A stretch of DNA of 33,954 nucleotides, taken from positions 1 to 33,954 of the forward strand of contig CAIMUX010000015.1 of NCBI GenBank assembly GCA_903844735.1, written 5' to 3'. The notes under the pieces are model-generated. The model did not search any database. It saw nothing but the letters and a program-made list of their open reading frames with translations, and was not told where the DNA came from. The DNA comes from Candidatus Eiseniibacteriota bacterium (GTDB lineage: Bacteria; Eisenbacteria; RBG-16-71-46; CAIMUX01). The translations under genes were made by a program, and so were the position numbers. Shown one piece after another: positions 24,601 to 31,421 of the stretch. Each line of letters begins with the position of its first letter. Positions within the stretch are counted from its first letter, which is position 1.

Positions 24601-25233
24601 GAGATCGCCGAGCCGGGAACTCGTGCCGTCGGCTTCCAGCGGCGTGCGTCGATCGGTCAAGACAGCTCGCACCCGCGTGTCCCGCCCCAGGCGTCCGTCC
24701 ACGGTGAGGTCGAGCGACTGCCGCAGCGCCAGGTCACGACGCGTCCCAACCTCCACAGCGAAGGTCTTGCTCCCGCGGATGTCGAGGCGCACCGCGTTTT
24801 CGTCCGGTGGCACACCCGCGGGCGCCGACCCCGTCGACGCACTACCCGACGACGCCTCCCCCGCCCGGACGACAGGGCGGCGGGCATATTCCGGCAAGAC
24901 CGGCAGCGGGAACCTGCGGTAGTCGGCATGGAGTTCGGTTCCGCGAGGAAAGGCACGGAGCAGGCGCACCGTCCCTCTCCGCGGATCAAGAAGATAGTCG
25001 ACGCCGCGCGTCAGTAGCGTGTCGCCGCGGGCGAGTCGAAAGGACTCGACCCGAATCCAGCCCGAGGGGAGCTGCAGCCGCAGCGACTCGGGCTCGGCCC
25101 GCAACACCGCGGTGGCGCGGTCGGCTTCCCAAACGAACCGACGGGCCTGGCCCAGCGCCGTCGCCGGCGCACAAAGGACGATGCCCGCTGCGAGGAGCGC
25201 AGCCGCGTCAGCGCGGAAGGCGTGTCTTTGCAT
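21685..25233 (-). CDS. Large SprA-like outer-membrane barrel protein
   Basis: This protein of about 1182 residues starts with a signal peptide (MQRHAFRADAAALLAAG then IVLCAPATALGQA). Residues about 150-230 read GSKTFAVEVGTRRDLALRQS, then LDLTVDGRLGRDTRVRAVLT, RTPLEADGTSSRLGDLDRVRVEVEGP and MVLGDLRF. This 'G-K-F-V-G---DL-L-QSL---G-L--D--V-A-L-D--TPI---G-----L-DLD-V-V---GP----LGDF' pattern is the N-terminal signature of SprA, the type IX translocon barrel, and its relatives in FCB bacteria. The remainder is alternating amphipathic strands rich in Arg, Gly and Tyr, ending in ELRASF with terminal Phe, as in outer-membrane barrels. It is about half the length of Bacteroidetes SprA. It overlaps the propeller gene by 26 bases. 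The export role is inference from family resemblance and neighbours; it could also be a generic envelope barrel. Confidence 0.72.
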   Translation of the reverse strand: MQRHAFRADAAALLAAGIVLCAPATALGQARRFVWEADRATAVLRAEPESLRLQLPSGWIRVESFRLARGDTLLTRGVDYLLDPRRGTVRLLRAFPRGTELHADYRRFPLPVLPEYARRPVVRAGEASSGSASTGSAPAGVPPDENAVRLDIRGSKTFAVEVGTRRDLALRQSLDLTVDGRLGRDTRVRAVLTDRRTPLEADGTSSRLGDLDRVRVEVEGPMAKMVLGDLRFAAPPSEFLRFDRRLQGAQAEATPGRFSAFVLGATAPGTYLTREFLGQEGKQGPYALAPPDTAGSVGGVVPGSERVWLDGAALRRGESEDYLIDYAGGTLAFTGKHPVTAYSEITVEYQVALDRYRRSVYGGGGEWSLGPAGGPTRSRPGASGNGSGSGLSSDGSGNAAGGSFEEPVMPFGSRLKAGRVRVAMIREGDDSSRPLFPLTGGQRDALRAAGDAVTAEISSGVSFVGPGEGEYDRVRNDTLAVSFFLWTGPGRGSYLVRFDEVGDGKGDYRDTTDAGGDTLFVYTGKQRGAFLPGTEVPRPRTTTLVSLAAAPRLGDRFRLRGEAAVSEFDSNTLSTRDDGDNRGAAWLLDAGAGPFPAGPVALSLRSILRATEARFRPFDRLDPAFFARDWNIATARLATGDRRRLAEATISTGNGTMTVTGEDLDNLHDYHGERGTLSTGVRFGGLRGDARVVRVRTRDRGAAGTSRGAREADRASLGWSGGILSASARYARERSEQGAASARTGAFFREGSVRLGTGSGFEALRTSAEFTRRVSFSLLGAVTNELDTGDTGQLEAQWTGTGGRLLAADLAARELRVRGGARQSSRVGRVRWSERAAGDALLQEGRWELTTTTRGGSDKEVRFIGAGAGRYDSLGTYAGVGDYEVFYRDRGDSAQVNRMDFSLRHEYDPGRSALSGETSAAMGDWARFRRGLRLVHVWTAGIETKRSAAWFWPRLLPVLAGEREVPFAEVRMTSEGSAFPEARWISPRLRWDRRRSQRALLLNATESGNESTWALRIRSRPGDRVTVDTEGDFESAVQRTAIRRTADSGIDTGLDGWRSVRLRVEPQMRLRTSLSAGLEAWGRRRNRAGAHETARVAEATPYVVWTPRLRSRIELRVTRTTVDRQGGEGRSSQLLEIPGWNLRLVAAVRLREELDLSAWYRDRRPDRGIQDREGRMELRASF

Positions 25234-26425
25234 GATCCAAAGCGCTGATCCGACGGCGCAAGACCTCGCCCCCACCGGGTGAGGTGAGGAGCAGCAGCGT
25301 ATCGCCCACAGCCTCCACATCGGAGAGGGGGCTGCGTGGCGCCGGGGAGAGCAGATCCTCGGCCAGGAGCCGCCCGGCAGCATCACGCACCCAAACCCGC
25401 CCCTGGCCCCGCGACACGAGCACGACGCGCCCGCCGCCGATGACGGCGAGCAGCCCCGGCGGTTCGGCTTGGGTCTCGCCCGGCTCCAACCCGGCCCAGT
25501 CGCCCAGCAGCACTCCTTCGCGCGAGAAGCGGCGGACCCGGCAACCGGCCGTGTCGAGAACGAAGATGGCGCCGTCGTCGGTCACCGCCAGTCGTGCCGG
25601 CGTGCGCGGGCGCCCGGGCCCCGCCAGCCCAGCGAAGAGATCCGTGACAAAGCGACCTTCGCGATCGAAGAGGAGCAGCCGCCCGCCGATCCGGTCGAGA
25701 ATATACAGATCTCCCGATGATGAGAGAGCGAAGTCGGCAGCGCGACCCGGTGCCAGCCCCGCGTCTCGCAGCCCCTCGGCATAAACGACCGTGGCTCGCA
25801 AGCGACCATCAAGATCGAAGCGATAGAGCGTTCCCTCCGTGTCGTCGATGGCGTAGAGGTCCGGCCCGCCCCGCGCAAAGATCCCGGTCAGGATCGGCGA
25901 GCGGCCGGCCACCTGGTCGGCAGCGCCGAACGCAGTGATGGCGCCACCGGGATCGAACCGGACAATGCGTCCGGCGCCGCGGTCGAGAACAAAGACATGG
26001 CCAAAGACATCGACCGCGACCGCCTCGGGAACGAACGGCCCGAGGCGACCCGGGGTGATGAGCGGCGGCAGGGAACGCTCCGGAGCAGTGGTGGCGGAAG
26101 CAACTGTGAAGGCGGACAGAGCCTGGACCGCGGCAGAGTCACCCGAGACAAGCCGGTCGAAAGTATCAGTCGACTCGCCCGAAACAGGCAGATCAAGAGT
26201 TTCGGCCGCCTCGCCCCCGAGAGGCTTCGCAGAGATTGCGGCCGCATCGCCCGAAAGCGACTCGCCAGGGGTGCGGGCCGCTTGGCTCACGTCCGCCCGG
26301 GACGGAACGGCTGCCACGGCCGCGGTGGACCCGATGACCGCCGGAAAGAGCATGAACCGGATCGCGGCCCACCCGCGCCGCCGCCCCTCGCATGAGCATG
26401 ACCGCGTCCGCACCCATCCCGGCAT
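25208..26425 (-). CDS. Secreted six-bladed beta-propeller (NHL-type) protein with repeat-derived linker
   Basis: This 405-residue protein has an N-terminal signal sequence (RGWAAIRF then MLFPAVIGSTAAVAAVPSRA). From about residue 125 it has five or six propeller units of the form 'A-D-G-VFVLD-G-GRI-RFD-G': VFVLDRGAGRIVRFDPGG, LYAIDDTEGTLYRFDLDG, LYILDRIGGRLLLFDREG, IFVLDTAGCRVRRFSREG, and VVLVSRGQGRVWVRDAAG. These match NHL or SMP-30-like propellers, which usually bind proteins or glycans. Residues 49-96, before the propeller, are four tandem 12-residue units (VSGESTDTFDRL, VSGDSAAVQALS). GGAGGAGG seven bases before the ATG supports the start. It lies between the DUF5683-like pair and the SprA-like barrel and probably acts in the periplasm beside them. 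Confidence 0.82.
   Translation of the reverse strand: MPGWVRTRSCSCEGRRRGWAAIRFMLFPAVIGSTAAVAAVPSRADVSQAARTPGESLSGDAAAISAKPLGGEAAETLDLPVSGESTDTFDRLVSGDSAAVQALSAFTVASATTAPERSLPPLITPGRLGPFVPEAVAVDVFGHVFVLDRGAGRIVRFDPGGAITAFGAADQVAGRSPILTGIFARGGPDLYAIDDTEGTLYRFDLDGRLRATVVYAEGLRDAGLAPGRAADFALSSSGDLYILDRIGGRLLLFDREGRFVTDLFAGLAGPGRPRTPARLAVTDDGAIFVLDTAGCRVRRFSREGVLLGDWAGLEPGETQAEPPGLLAVIGGGRVVLVSRGQGRVWVRDAAGRLLAEDLLSPAPRSPLSDVEAVGDTLLLLTSPGGGEVLRRRISALDHAKTRLPR
26139..26282. repeat. 36-bp tandem repeat, four units, in the propeller gene
   Basis: Units start at 26139, 26175, 26211 and 26247; each begins TCRCCC-GA on the plus strand (TCACCCGAGACA, TCGCCCGAAACA, TCGCCCCCGAGA, TCGCCCGAAAGC). The period of 36 is three times the 12-base period seen elsewhere. 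The units encode 12-residue blocks in the linker between signal peptide and propeller. Confidence 0.85.
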
Positions 26426-26445
26426 GGCCGCGCCTCCTCCCGGAG

Positions 26446-27159
26446 TCAGGGCAATCGAAGCGAGAGGCTCAGCAAGGCTGAGCCAGGCTCCGCGCCAGGC
26501 GCCATCTGCAGACGCAACCCGCTAACCTGCCTAGATCTGCCGGCCGACAAGGAGGCGTCCACCATCGCCACCACCCGATTCGCGACGGCCACACCGAGCA
26601 TCATCCGGGCGCTGCGATACGCATGCTGACTGTCGCTGCACTTGGCTCGGTATCGGTCCCAGTCGGTCTGGCTCTCCCAACGCCAGGCGCGGTCGGCCGG
26701 CGTGCGGTTCGCCTCGAAATAGGCGGCACGGCCCGCGAGGTCGTCCGGGTAGCGGTCGCGCGCATCGCGCCGCACCAACTGATCATAGGCATCGCTGGAG
26801 GACCAGTTCGTGAGCAGCCGGTAATAGGCTTCATCGCGTCCCCCGGCGTGCGCCACCCCGGCCTGCAGTTCCGCCATCTCGATGTAGGAGTGCCGGCGCT
26901 GCGAACCCTGGGCGCGGAAGACGACCCACGCCGTCCAGGTCGCGGCCTCCGTCACTAGGAAAGCGGCGGCGCGGCGGCCATCTCCCATCCGCAGTTGAGC
27001 CGCACCGGGCAGAAGCAACGAAAGGCCGATCCTCTTGGCCTTTTCACTGCGGTCCCGATTGGACCGTTCAGCGCCGGGAGACTGCGCCCGGGCCGAGCCA
27101 ACCCCCACGACCCTCGTCACCGCCAGAAGGAACAGCACAACTACCCAGCCCTTTCGCAT
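26446..27159 (-). CDS. DUF5683-like envelope protein, copy B
   Basis: This 237-residue protein has a signal peptide (MRKGWVVVLFLLAVTRVVGVG then SARAQ), a basic stretch, and GLSLLLPGAAQLRMGDGRRAA with AFLVTEAATWTAWVVF. This hydrophobic hairpin is typical of DUF5683-type proteins, usually 'LLPGxGQLYNGxxxxAxxxxxxEA'. A charged helical segment (about 90-195) and a short C-terminal strand region (LRLQMAPGAEPGSALLSLSL) follow. It is a clear paralogue of the gene before it. I start it at 27159, where GGAGG is about seven bases upstream; the ATG at 27174, in ATGA overlap with the upstream stop, is the alternative. Function unknown. Confidence 0.72.
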   Translation of the reverse strand: MRKGWVVVLFLLAVTRVVGVGSARAQSPGAERSNRDRSEKAKRIGLSLLLPGAAQLRMGDGRRAAAFLVTEAATWTAWVVFRAQGSQRRHSYIEMAELQAGVAHAGGRDEAYYRLLTNWSSSDAYDQLVRRDARDRYPDDLAGRAAYFEANRTPADRAWRWESQTDWDRYRAKCSDSQHAYRSARMMLGVAVANRVVAMVDASLSAGRSRQVSGLRLQMAPGAEPGSALLSLSLRLP

Positions 27160-27170
27160 ACCCCCTCCAC

Positions 27171-27878
27171 TCATGGCAGCACCTTCACGAGGGCCAGCGT
27201 AGCCTGCGGATGACTCCCGCCGCGGAAGCCGGACTCGAGCCGCAGCGACGACTCCGACCCACCCTCGGCACGCCCCCGAGCCGTGCGGAAGGCGTCCACG
27301 CCGCTGACCACGCGGTTCACCATCGCCGCGGCCAGGGCTAGGCGCGCGCGATCGAGCAGGTCGTTGCTCTGCTGCCGCATCTTCCGATAGTGCGCCCGGT
27401 TCGGCGAGAGGGCACGATCATTGGCGGGATCATAGGTGGCGGCCCAATCGTCCCACCCGGCCCGGAATTTGTCGTATTTGCCGATCTCTTCGTAGTACTG
27501 CTGCTGGTCGCGGAGGAGGAACTCACTGAGAAGCGTGTCGTCTTCCGCGTGGTAGTTGGCGCCCAGGCTATCTCGCTGGGTTCGATAAAGGTCGCGCGTC
27601 CAATGAACATCCGCGTACCGCTCGAACTCGCTCTCTTTCCTGTTGCCGGCGTCGAGGTAGGAGAGTCGCGCAAACCACGCCGCGGCCTCGATCCCGAGAT
27701 AGAGGTAGCCGCGGTCATCACCATTGTACAACTGCCCCGCCCCGGGCAGGATCGCGGAGAGAAGAAAGGAGACTCCAGGCTTACGTACCGGCTTCGCCCG
27801 CTCATCCGCCCGACAGGGCCCCACCGCCCAGGCCGCCGCCAGGAGCGCGGCCGCGATCATCAACGGCCTTGACCTCAT
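27171..27878 (-). CDS. DUF5683-like envelope protein, copy A
   Basis: This 235-residue protein has a signal peptide (MRSRPLMIAAALLAAAWAVGP then CRADE) and the motif FLLSAILPGAGQLYNGDDRGYLYLG with IEAAAWFARLSYLD, the best-preserved DUF5683-like hairpin of the two copies. A long charged helical region (KESEFERYADVHWTRDLYRT, FLLRDQQQYYEEIGKYDKF, YRKMRQQSNDLLDRARL) and VNRVVSGVDAF follow. Relatives sit in the envelopes of FCB bacteria without an assigned role. Its ATG overlaps the stop of the protease gene (ATGA at 27875-27878), which implies coupled translation. The tandem pair has diverged well beyond 50 percent at the protein level by eye. Confidence 0.76.
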   Translation of the reverse strand: MRSRPLMIAAALLAAAWAVGPCRADERAKPVRKPGVSFLLSAILPGAGQLYNGDDRGYLYLGIEAAAWFARLSYLDAGNRKESEFERYADVHWTRDLYRTQRDSLGANYHAEDDTLLSEFLLRDQQQYYEEIGKYDKFRAGWDDWAATYDPANDRALSPNRAHYRKMRQQSNDLLDRARLALAAAMVNRVVSGVDAFRTARGRAEGGSESSLRLESGFRGGSHPQATLALVKVLP

Positions 27879-30800
27879 CGCACCACCGCCACCTTTTCGA
27901 TCATGTCATCGCTCCAACCCTCGCCGAGGAATCGCACGCGCACCTGGTAGAGGCCGGATGACAACTGTCCCCAGTCCCAGGGGAGGTGATTACCGTCGGA
28001 CCCGAGTTGTCCCTCGGCGTCGAGTTCCGCCACCCGGTGCCCGGAGAGATCGTACGCCGTCAACCGCACCTGCGCAGGACGGTCGAGTGTGAAGAAGACC
28101 GTGAGTTGGTCACCACGCAACGGGTTCGGATAGAGCCGCAAGGAGGCCCGCGGGCCGTCCACCGGGATCACCACGGGATCGGGTACCAGCTCCGCCGGAT
28201 AGACGCGTGAGCGCGACGCATCGAACCCGGCCGAGGGAAACGCACCCGGCACGATCCCCCTCGCCTCGGGAACCACGCGGGTGATGCCGACGGCCGTGAA
28301 GGGGGCACCTGTGGAGTCCACACCGTAATCGCTGCCGTAACCGAGGCGTGGACCGCTGAGAGGACTCGCGGGGATCCACTCCGGCCCGAGGCGCGCATCC
28401 GCACCGAGCGCGCGCGGCCACCCGGGCACCTTCTCTCCGCGCCCATCGAGCGCCACGAGAAACCCGTCGGTGCGGTGCACGAGGATCTCCGGCCCGCCGA
28501 CCCCGTCGAGATCGAGGGCACGCACGCCGAGGATCTGGGCTGGCGGCTGCCGCTCGTCTTCCGACCAGAGGGACCGTGGCCAGCCAAGCTCATCCACGCC
28601 GTTCACGCCAAGGCAATGGACACGGCCTTGCTGGTCGGCAACCACCGTCTCCAGCACTCCATCGGCATCAGCGTCACAGGCGATCGAAGATCCTGCCGGT
28701 GCCGCGCCCAGGAAGGCGGGCCATCCCGGCAGCAGAGCGCCATCGGTGGCGCGCCACTCGATCGTTCCGTCGCTCCAAGCAAAGAGGATTCGAGCGGGCC
28801 TCCCGACTCCGGCTGGAATCGCCAGCACGCCTGCCGGCGTCACGCCGGGCCGGTTGTAATCTGCGTGGAAGAGAATGCGCGGATCCTGGCCGGGACCACG
28901 CCACGAGGCCGCCCCAAACTCGCCCCGGTCTGTCTCCCAGAAGCAGGTGTAGTCACCCTCGGGGCCTTCCGCGTCGAGCCAGCCTGCGCCCAGGACACGA
29001 ACCGCCCCGGACCCGACCGACAAACGGAGCACCGGATTCCCAGAGGAGTTCGGTCGCAGGACCCGGATCATGCCATCGCCGCAACCGACCCAGGCAAAGA
29101 GCGAGTCCAGCACCGGTGTCGCCGTAACTAGGGAATCGCCGGGCGAGGGGCCAGGCCAGATCCATGTTGTGCCCCAACTCGTCAGCAAGCGCAGCGTCCC
29201 GCCGGCAACCACCCCCACGGCATCCACCTGGCAAGAGTCCCCGGTATCGCACATCATGAGCATTTGCTTGGCGGCCAATCCCTGCTCCACCGGGAGGTCA
29301 AAGCTCGCCCACTCACCGCTGGGCGGGCCGCCCTCGCGCAAGGGCCGGCCGTCGGGACGCCAGCCGTAGAGGGAATCGCCCGAGGCCACAAATAGCGCAG
29401 GCGCCCCGCCCATCGTGGACCAACGCAACACCGCGATCTGCTCCTCCCGCGGAGCCCCCAACATCAGCACCGGCCAATCCGCCAGCCCGAGACCAATGTC
29501 AACCGAGACCCGCGCCGTGACCCCGATCGAGTCGAGTGCGCACATGGTGAGACCGGTGGGTGTGCCGTCGTTGGTGCGGCTGCTAGGCACGGTCCCCGGT
29601 CCCAGGCAGGTATAGCCGCCCTGGTACCAGGTGTCGTAGGGCCCTCCGGTATACTCATTTGAGGCCGTGCCGATATCGCGGATCCCGTCGGCCTCCATCA
29701 CCGCCACGCCCGGACGAGAGAAGAAGATGTTCACACCGCCGTAGGGGCGGGAGAAGCCGGTGTTGATTGCCAGGTTGTCGACGTGCCAGGCGATGATCCC
29801 CTGCGCTGGGAGTAGATAATCGTACTCGCGGTAGCCGAGATCGGTGGCGGGCGCCAGCGTGTCCGCTGGAACCGGCCCCAGGATTACCCCGGTCTCCTTG
29901 TCCGACTTGAGCGCGATCAGTGAGTCACCATTCAGATCCCAGACGCGGTTCTCGACGAGCAAATACTCCGACAGATTGAGCGGGAGGTACAGAATCCGGT
30001 TGCCGCCTTCGGAGAGAGGAAGCTGTGAAGAAGGAAGCGCGACCTCGAAGGAATCGCTATCCCCGGACACGAAATCTTCCGGCCCGACCAGATCGACGCC
30101 ATCCGGGAAGAAGCGAATCTTGTGCCAAGGATCGACGCTACCCGGCAAGGTCCCCCGCACCGGCAGAGTCTGGGTGGAATCCGCTGGATCCACAATGTTG
30201 CCGTAGAGGTTTTCCCCCGAGTCCATGAGGCTGAAAGCGCCCACCATCGAGATCCCGGTAGCCACGTCATAGAGATCGTCGAAGCCGACCTGGTGGCCGA
30301 ACTCGTGCGTCACGACACCGTTCAACGCGCCCCAGAAGCCGTCCTGATTTGCCGTCTCCGGCACAATCTGCACATAGTTGACCGAGACCGTGGAATCCTG
30401 GACCACAAACGGATCCTGCACGTAGAGGTTGAGGCTCGGGATGTCCCACGGCGTATCGCCGTTGATGTCGCCCTGCAGATCGGCCCCCGCGTGAAAGATG
30501 AGGATGCTTCTGTAGTAGGGTTCCAGGGCGGTTCCGGGGTCCGGGTTGAAATCGAGCGTGGTGTCGGCGTCGGCCGCGGCGAGGGCATCTCCCACCAGGT
30601 CGATGATGTGGACGAACACATCGGGGTTCGAGTTGCTCCAGACCCATGGTCCGTACTTGCGAGTGTCGGGCAGGTGATAGGCCGAGTCGTTCTCCGCCGG
30701 GTAGATGTCCCACTTGAGAACCAGCGAACCGCCTGACTGAACCCGGTAGTAGCGGGAAAGTGCTTCCATGTGCGCCGAAAAGTAGATCTTGTCGTGGGGT

Positions 30801-31399
30801 GGCGGATCGATAGGGATCGCCCGGCTCACCTCGTCCCGGCGCAGGTCGAAGCGACCGTCGCCGGTCGACTTGTGCCCGGGCGTGTCCTTCAGGAAGTCGA
30901 CCCGCAGCAAGAGGATGCGTAGAGTCTCGGGCGTGGCCGCCGCCTTGGCCGCACGGTAGGCACCCAGGAACTCCCGCGAGTCGTGGGCCTGTACCAGGGC
31001 CTCAGCGTTGGCTCGGCGCCGAGCCGAGAGAACGCTCGGGCCTATCGGCGAGAACGGATCCCAGGCGGCGTTGCCGGGAGGGAGTGACGCCCGCGGACGC
31101 CAGCCCTGCGGCGCAAACGTCGGATGCGAGCGCGGCCCGAAGGCAAACAGCCGATGAGGGAACGTGCGGATAGGGGCGGGTCCGGTTTCTCCGGCCGCCA
31201 CCGCCCGTAGTTGTAGGCGAGTACGCGGCCTCGGCGCACTCGCCCAGGCGTCCACCCGAGTTCCCCCGAGGACAGTCTCCCCCAGAACAACCCCCGTCAG
31301 CACTACCAGGATCAACGCGGCGAGTCCCACCGCGGCGGGAATGGAAAGGGGGAGTCGGAACCCTACTCCCCCCGCGCGATGCCGATGTCGAATGAGCAC
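27875..31399 (-). CDS. Secreted M6-like metalloprotease with C-terminal propeller-like and FlgD-like sorting domains
   Basis: This protein is about 1174 residues. A GTG start at 31399 is preferred because AGGAGA lies six bases upstream; an ATG at 31456 would overlap the PorV-like gene. A signal anchor (LPLSIPAAVGLAALILVVLTGV) is followed by a propeptide region. The catalytic domain has HEFGHQVGFDDLYD at residues 365-378, the HExxHxxGFxD zinc motif, and FSLMDSG as a likely Met-turn, like immune-inhibitor-A/M6 proteases. FLKDTPGHKS and ILIFHAGADL precede it. The middle (about 690-1060) has repeated 'W-DG----G-P' strands resembling FG-GAP or VCBS propellers. The last 85 residues (LRLYPNPLRG, VRLTAYDLSGHRVAEL, GLYQVRVRF) form an Ig-like FlgD/T9SS type A-like domain used for surface export in FCB bacteria. 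It probably exits through the neighbouring envelope proteins. Confidence 0.88.
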   Translation of the reverse strand: MLIRHRHRAGGVGFRLPLSIPAAVGLAALILVVLTGVVLGETVLGGTRVDAWASAPRPRTRLQLRAVAAGETGPAPIRTFPHRLFAFGPRSHPTFAPQGWRPRASLPPGNAAWDPFSPIGPSVLSARRRANAEALVQAHDSREFLGAYRAAKAAATPETLRILLLRVDFLKDTPGHKSTGDGRFDLRRDEVSRAIPIDPPPHDKIYFSAHMEALSRYYRVQSGGSLVLKWDIYPAENDSAYHLPDTRKYGPWVWSNSNPDVFVHIIDLVGDALAAADADTTLDFNPDPGTALEPYYRSILIFHAGADLQGDINGDTPWDIPSLNLYVQDPFVVQDSTVSVNYVQIVPETANQDGFWGALNGVVTHEFGHQVGFDDLYDVATGISMVGAFSLMDSGENLYGNIVDPADSTQTLPVRGTLPGSVDPWHKIRFFPDGVDLVGPEDFVSGDSDSFEVALPSSQLPLSEGGNRILYLPLNLSEYLLVENRVWDLNGDSLIALKSDKETGVILGPVPADTLAPATDLGYREYDYLLPAQGIIAWHVDNLAINTGFSRPYGGVNIFFSRPGVAVMEADGIRDIGTASNEYTGGPYDTWYQGGYTCLGPGTVPSSRTNDGTPTGLTMCALDSIGVTARVSVDIGLGLADWPVLMLGAPREEQIAVLRWSTMGGAPALFVASGDSLYGWRPDGRPLREGGPPSGEWASFDLPVEQGLAAKQMLMMCDTGDSCQVDAVGVVAGGTLRLLTSWGTTWIWPGPSPGDSLVTATPVLDSLFAWVGCGDGMIRVLRPNSSGNPVLRLSVGSGAVRVLGAGWLDAEGPEGDYTCFWETDRGEFGAASWRGPGQDPRILFHADYNRPGVTPAGVLAIPAGVGRPARILFAWSDGTIEWRATDGALLPGWPAFLGAAPAGSSIACDADADGVLETVVADQQGRVHCLGVNGVDELGWPRSLWSEDERQPPAQILGVRALDLDGVGGPEILVHRTDGFLVALDGRGEKVPGWPRALGADARLGPEWIPASPLSGPRLGYGSDYGVDSTGAPFTAVGITRVVPEARGIVPGAFPSAGFDASRSRVYPAELVPDPVVIPVDGPRASLRLYPNPLRGDQLTVFFTLDRPAQVRLTAYDLSGHRVAELDAEGQLGSDGNHLPWDWGQLSSGLYQVRVRFLGEGWSDDMIEKVAVVR

Positions 31400-31421
31400 G
31401 CGATGTCTCCTGGAACCCCCC

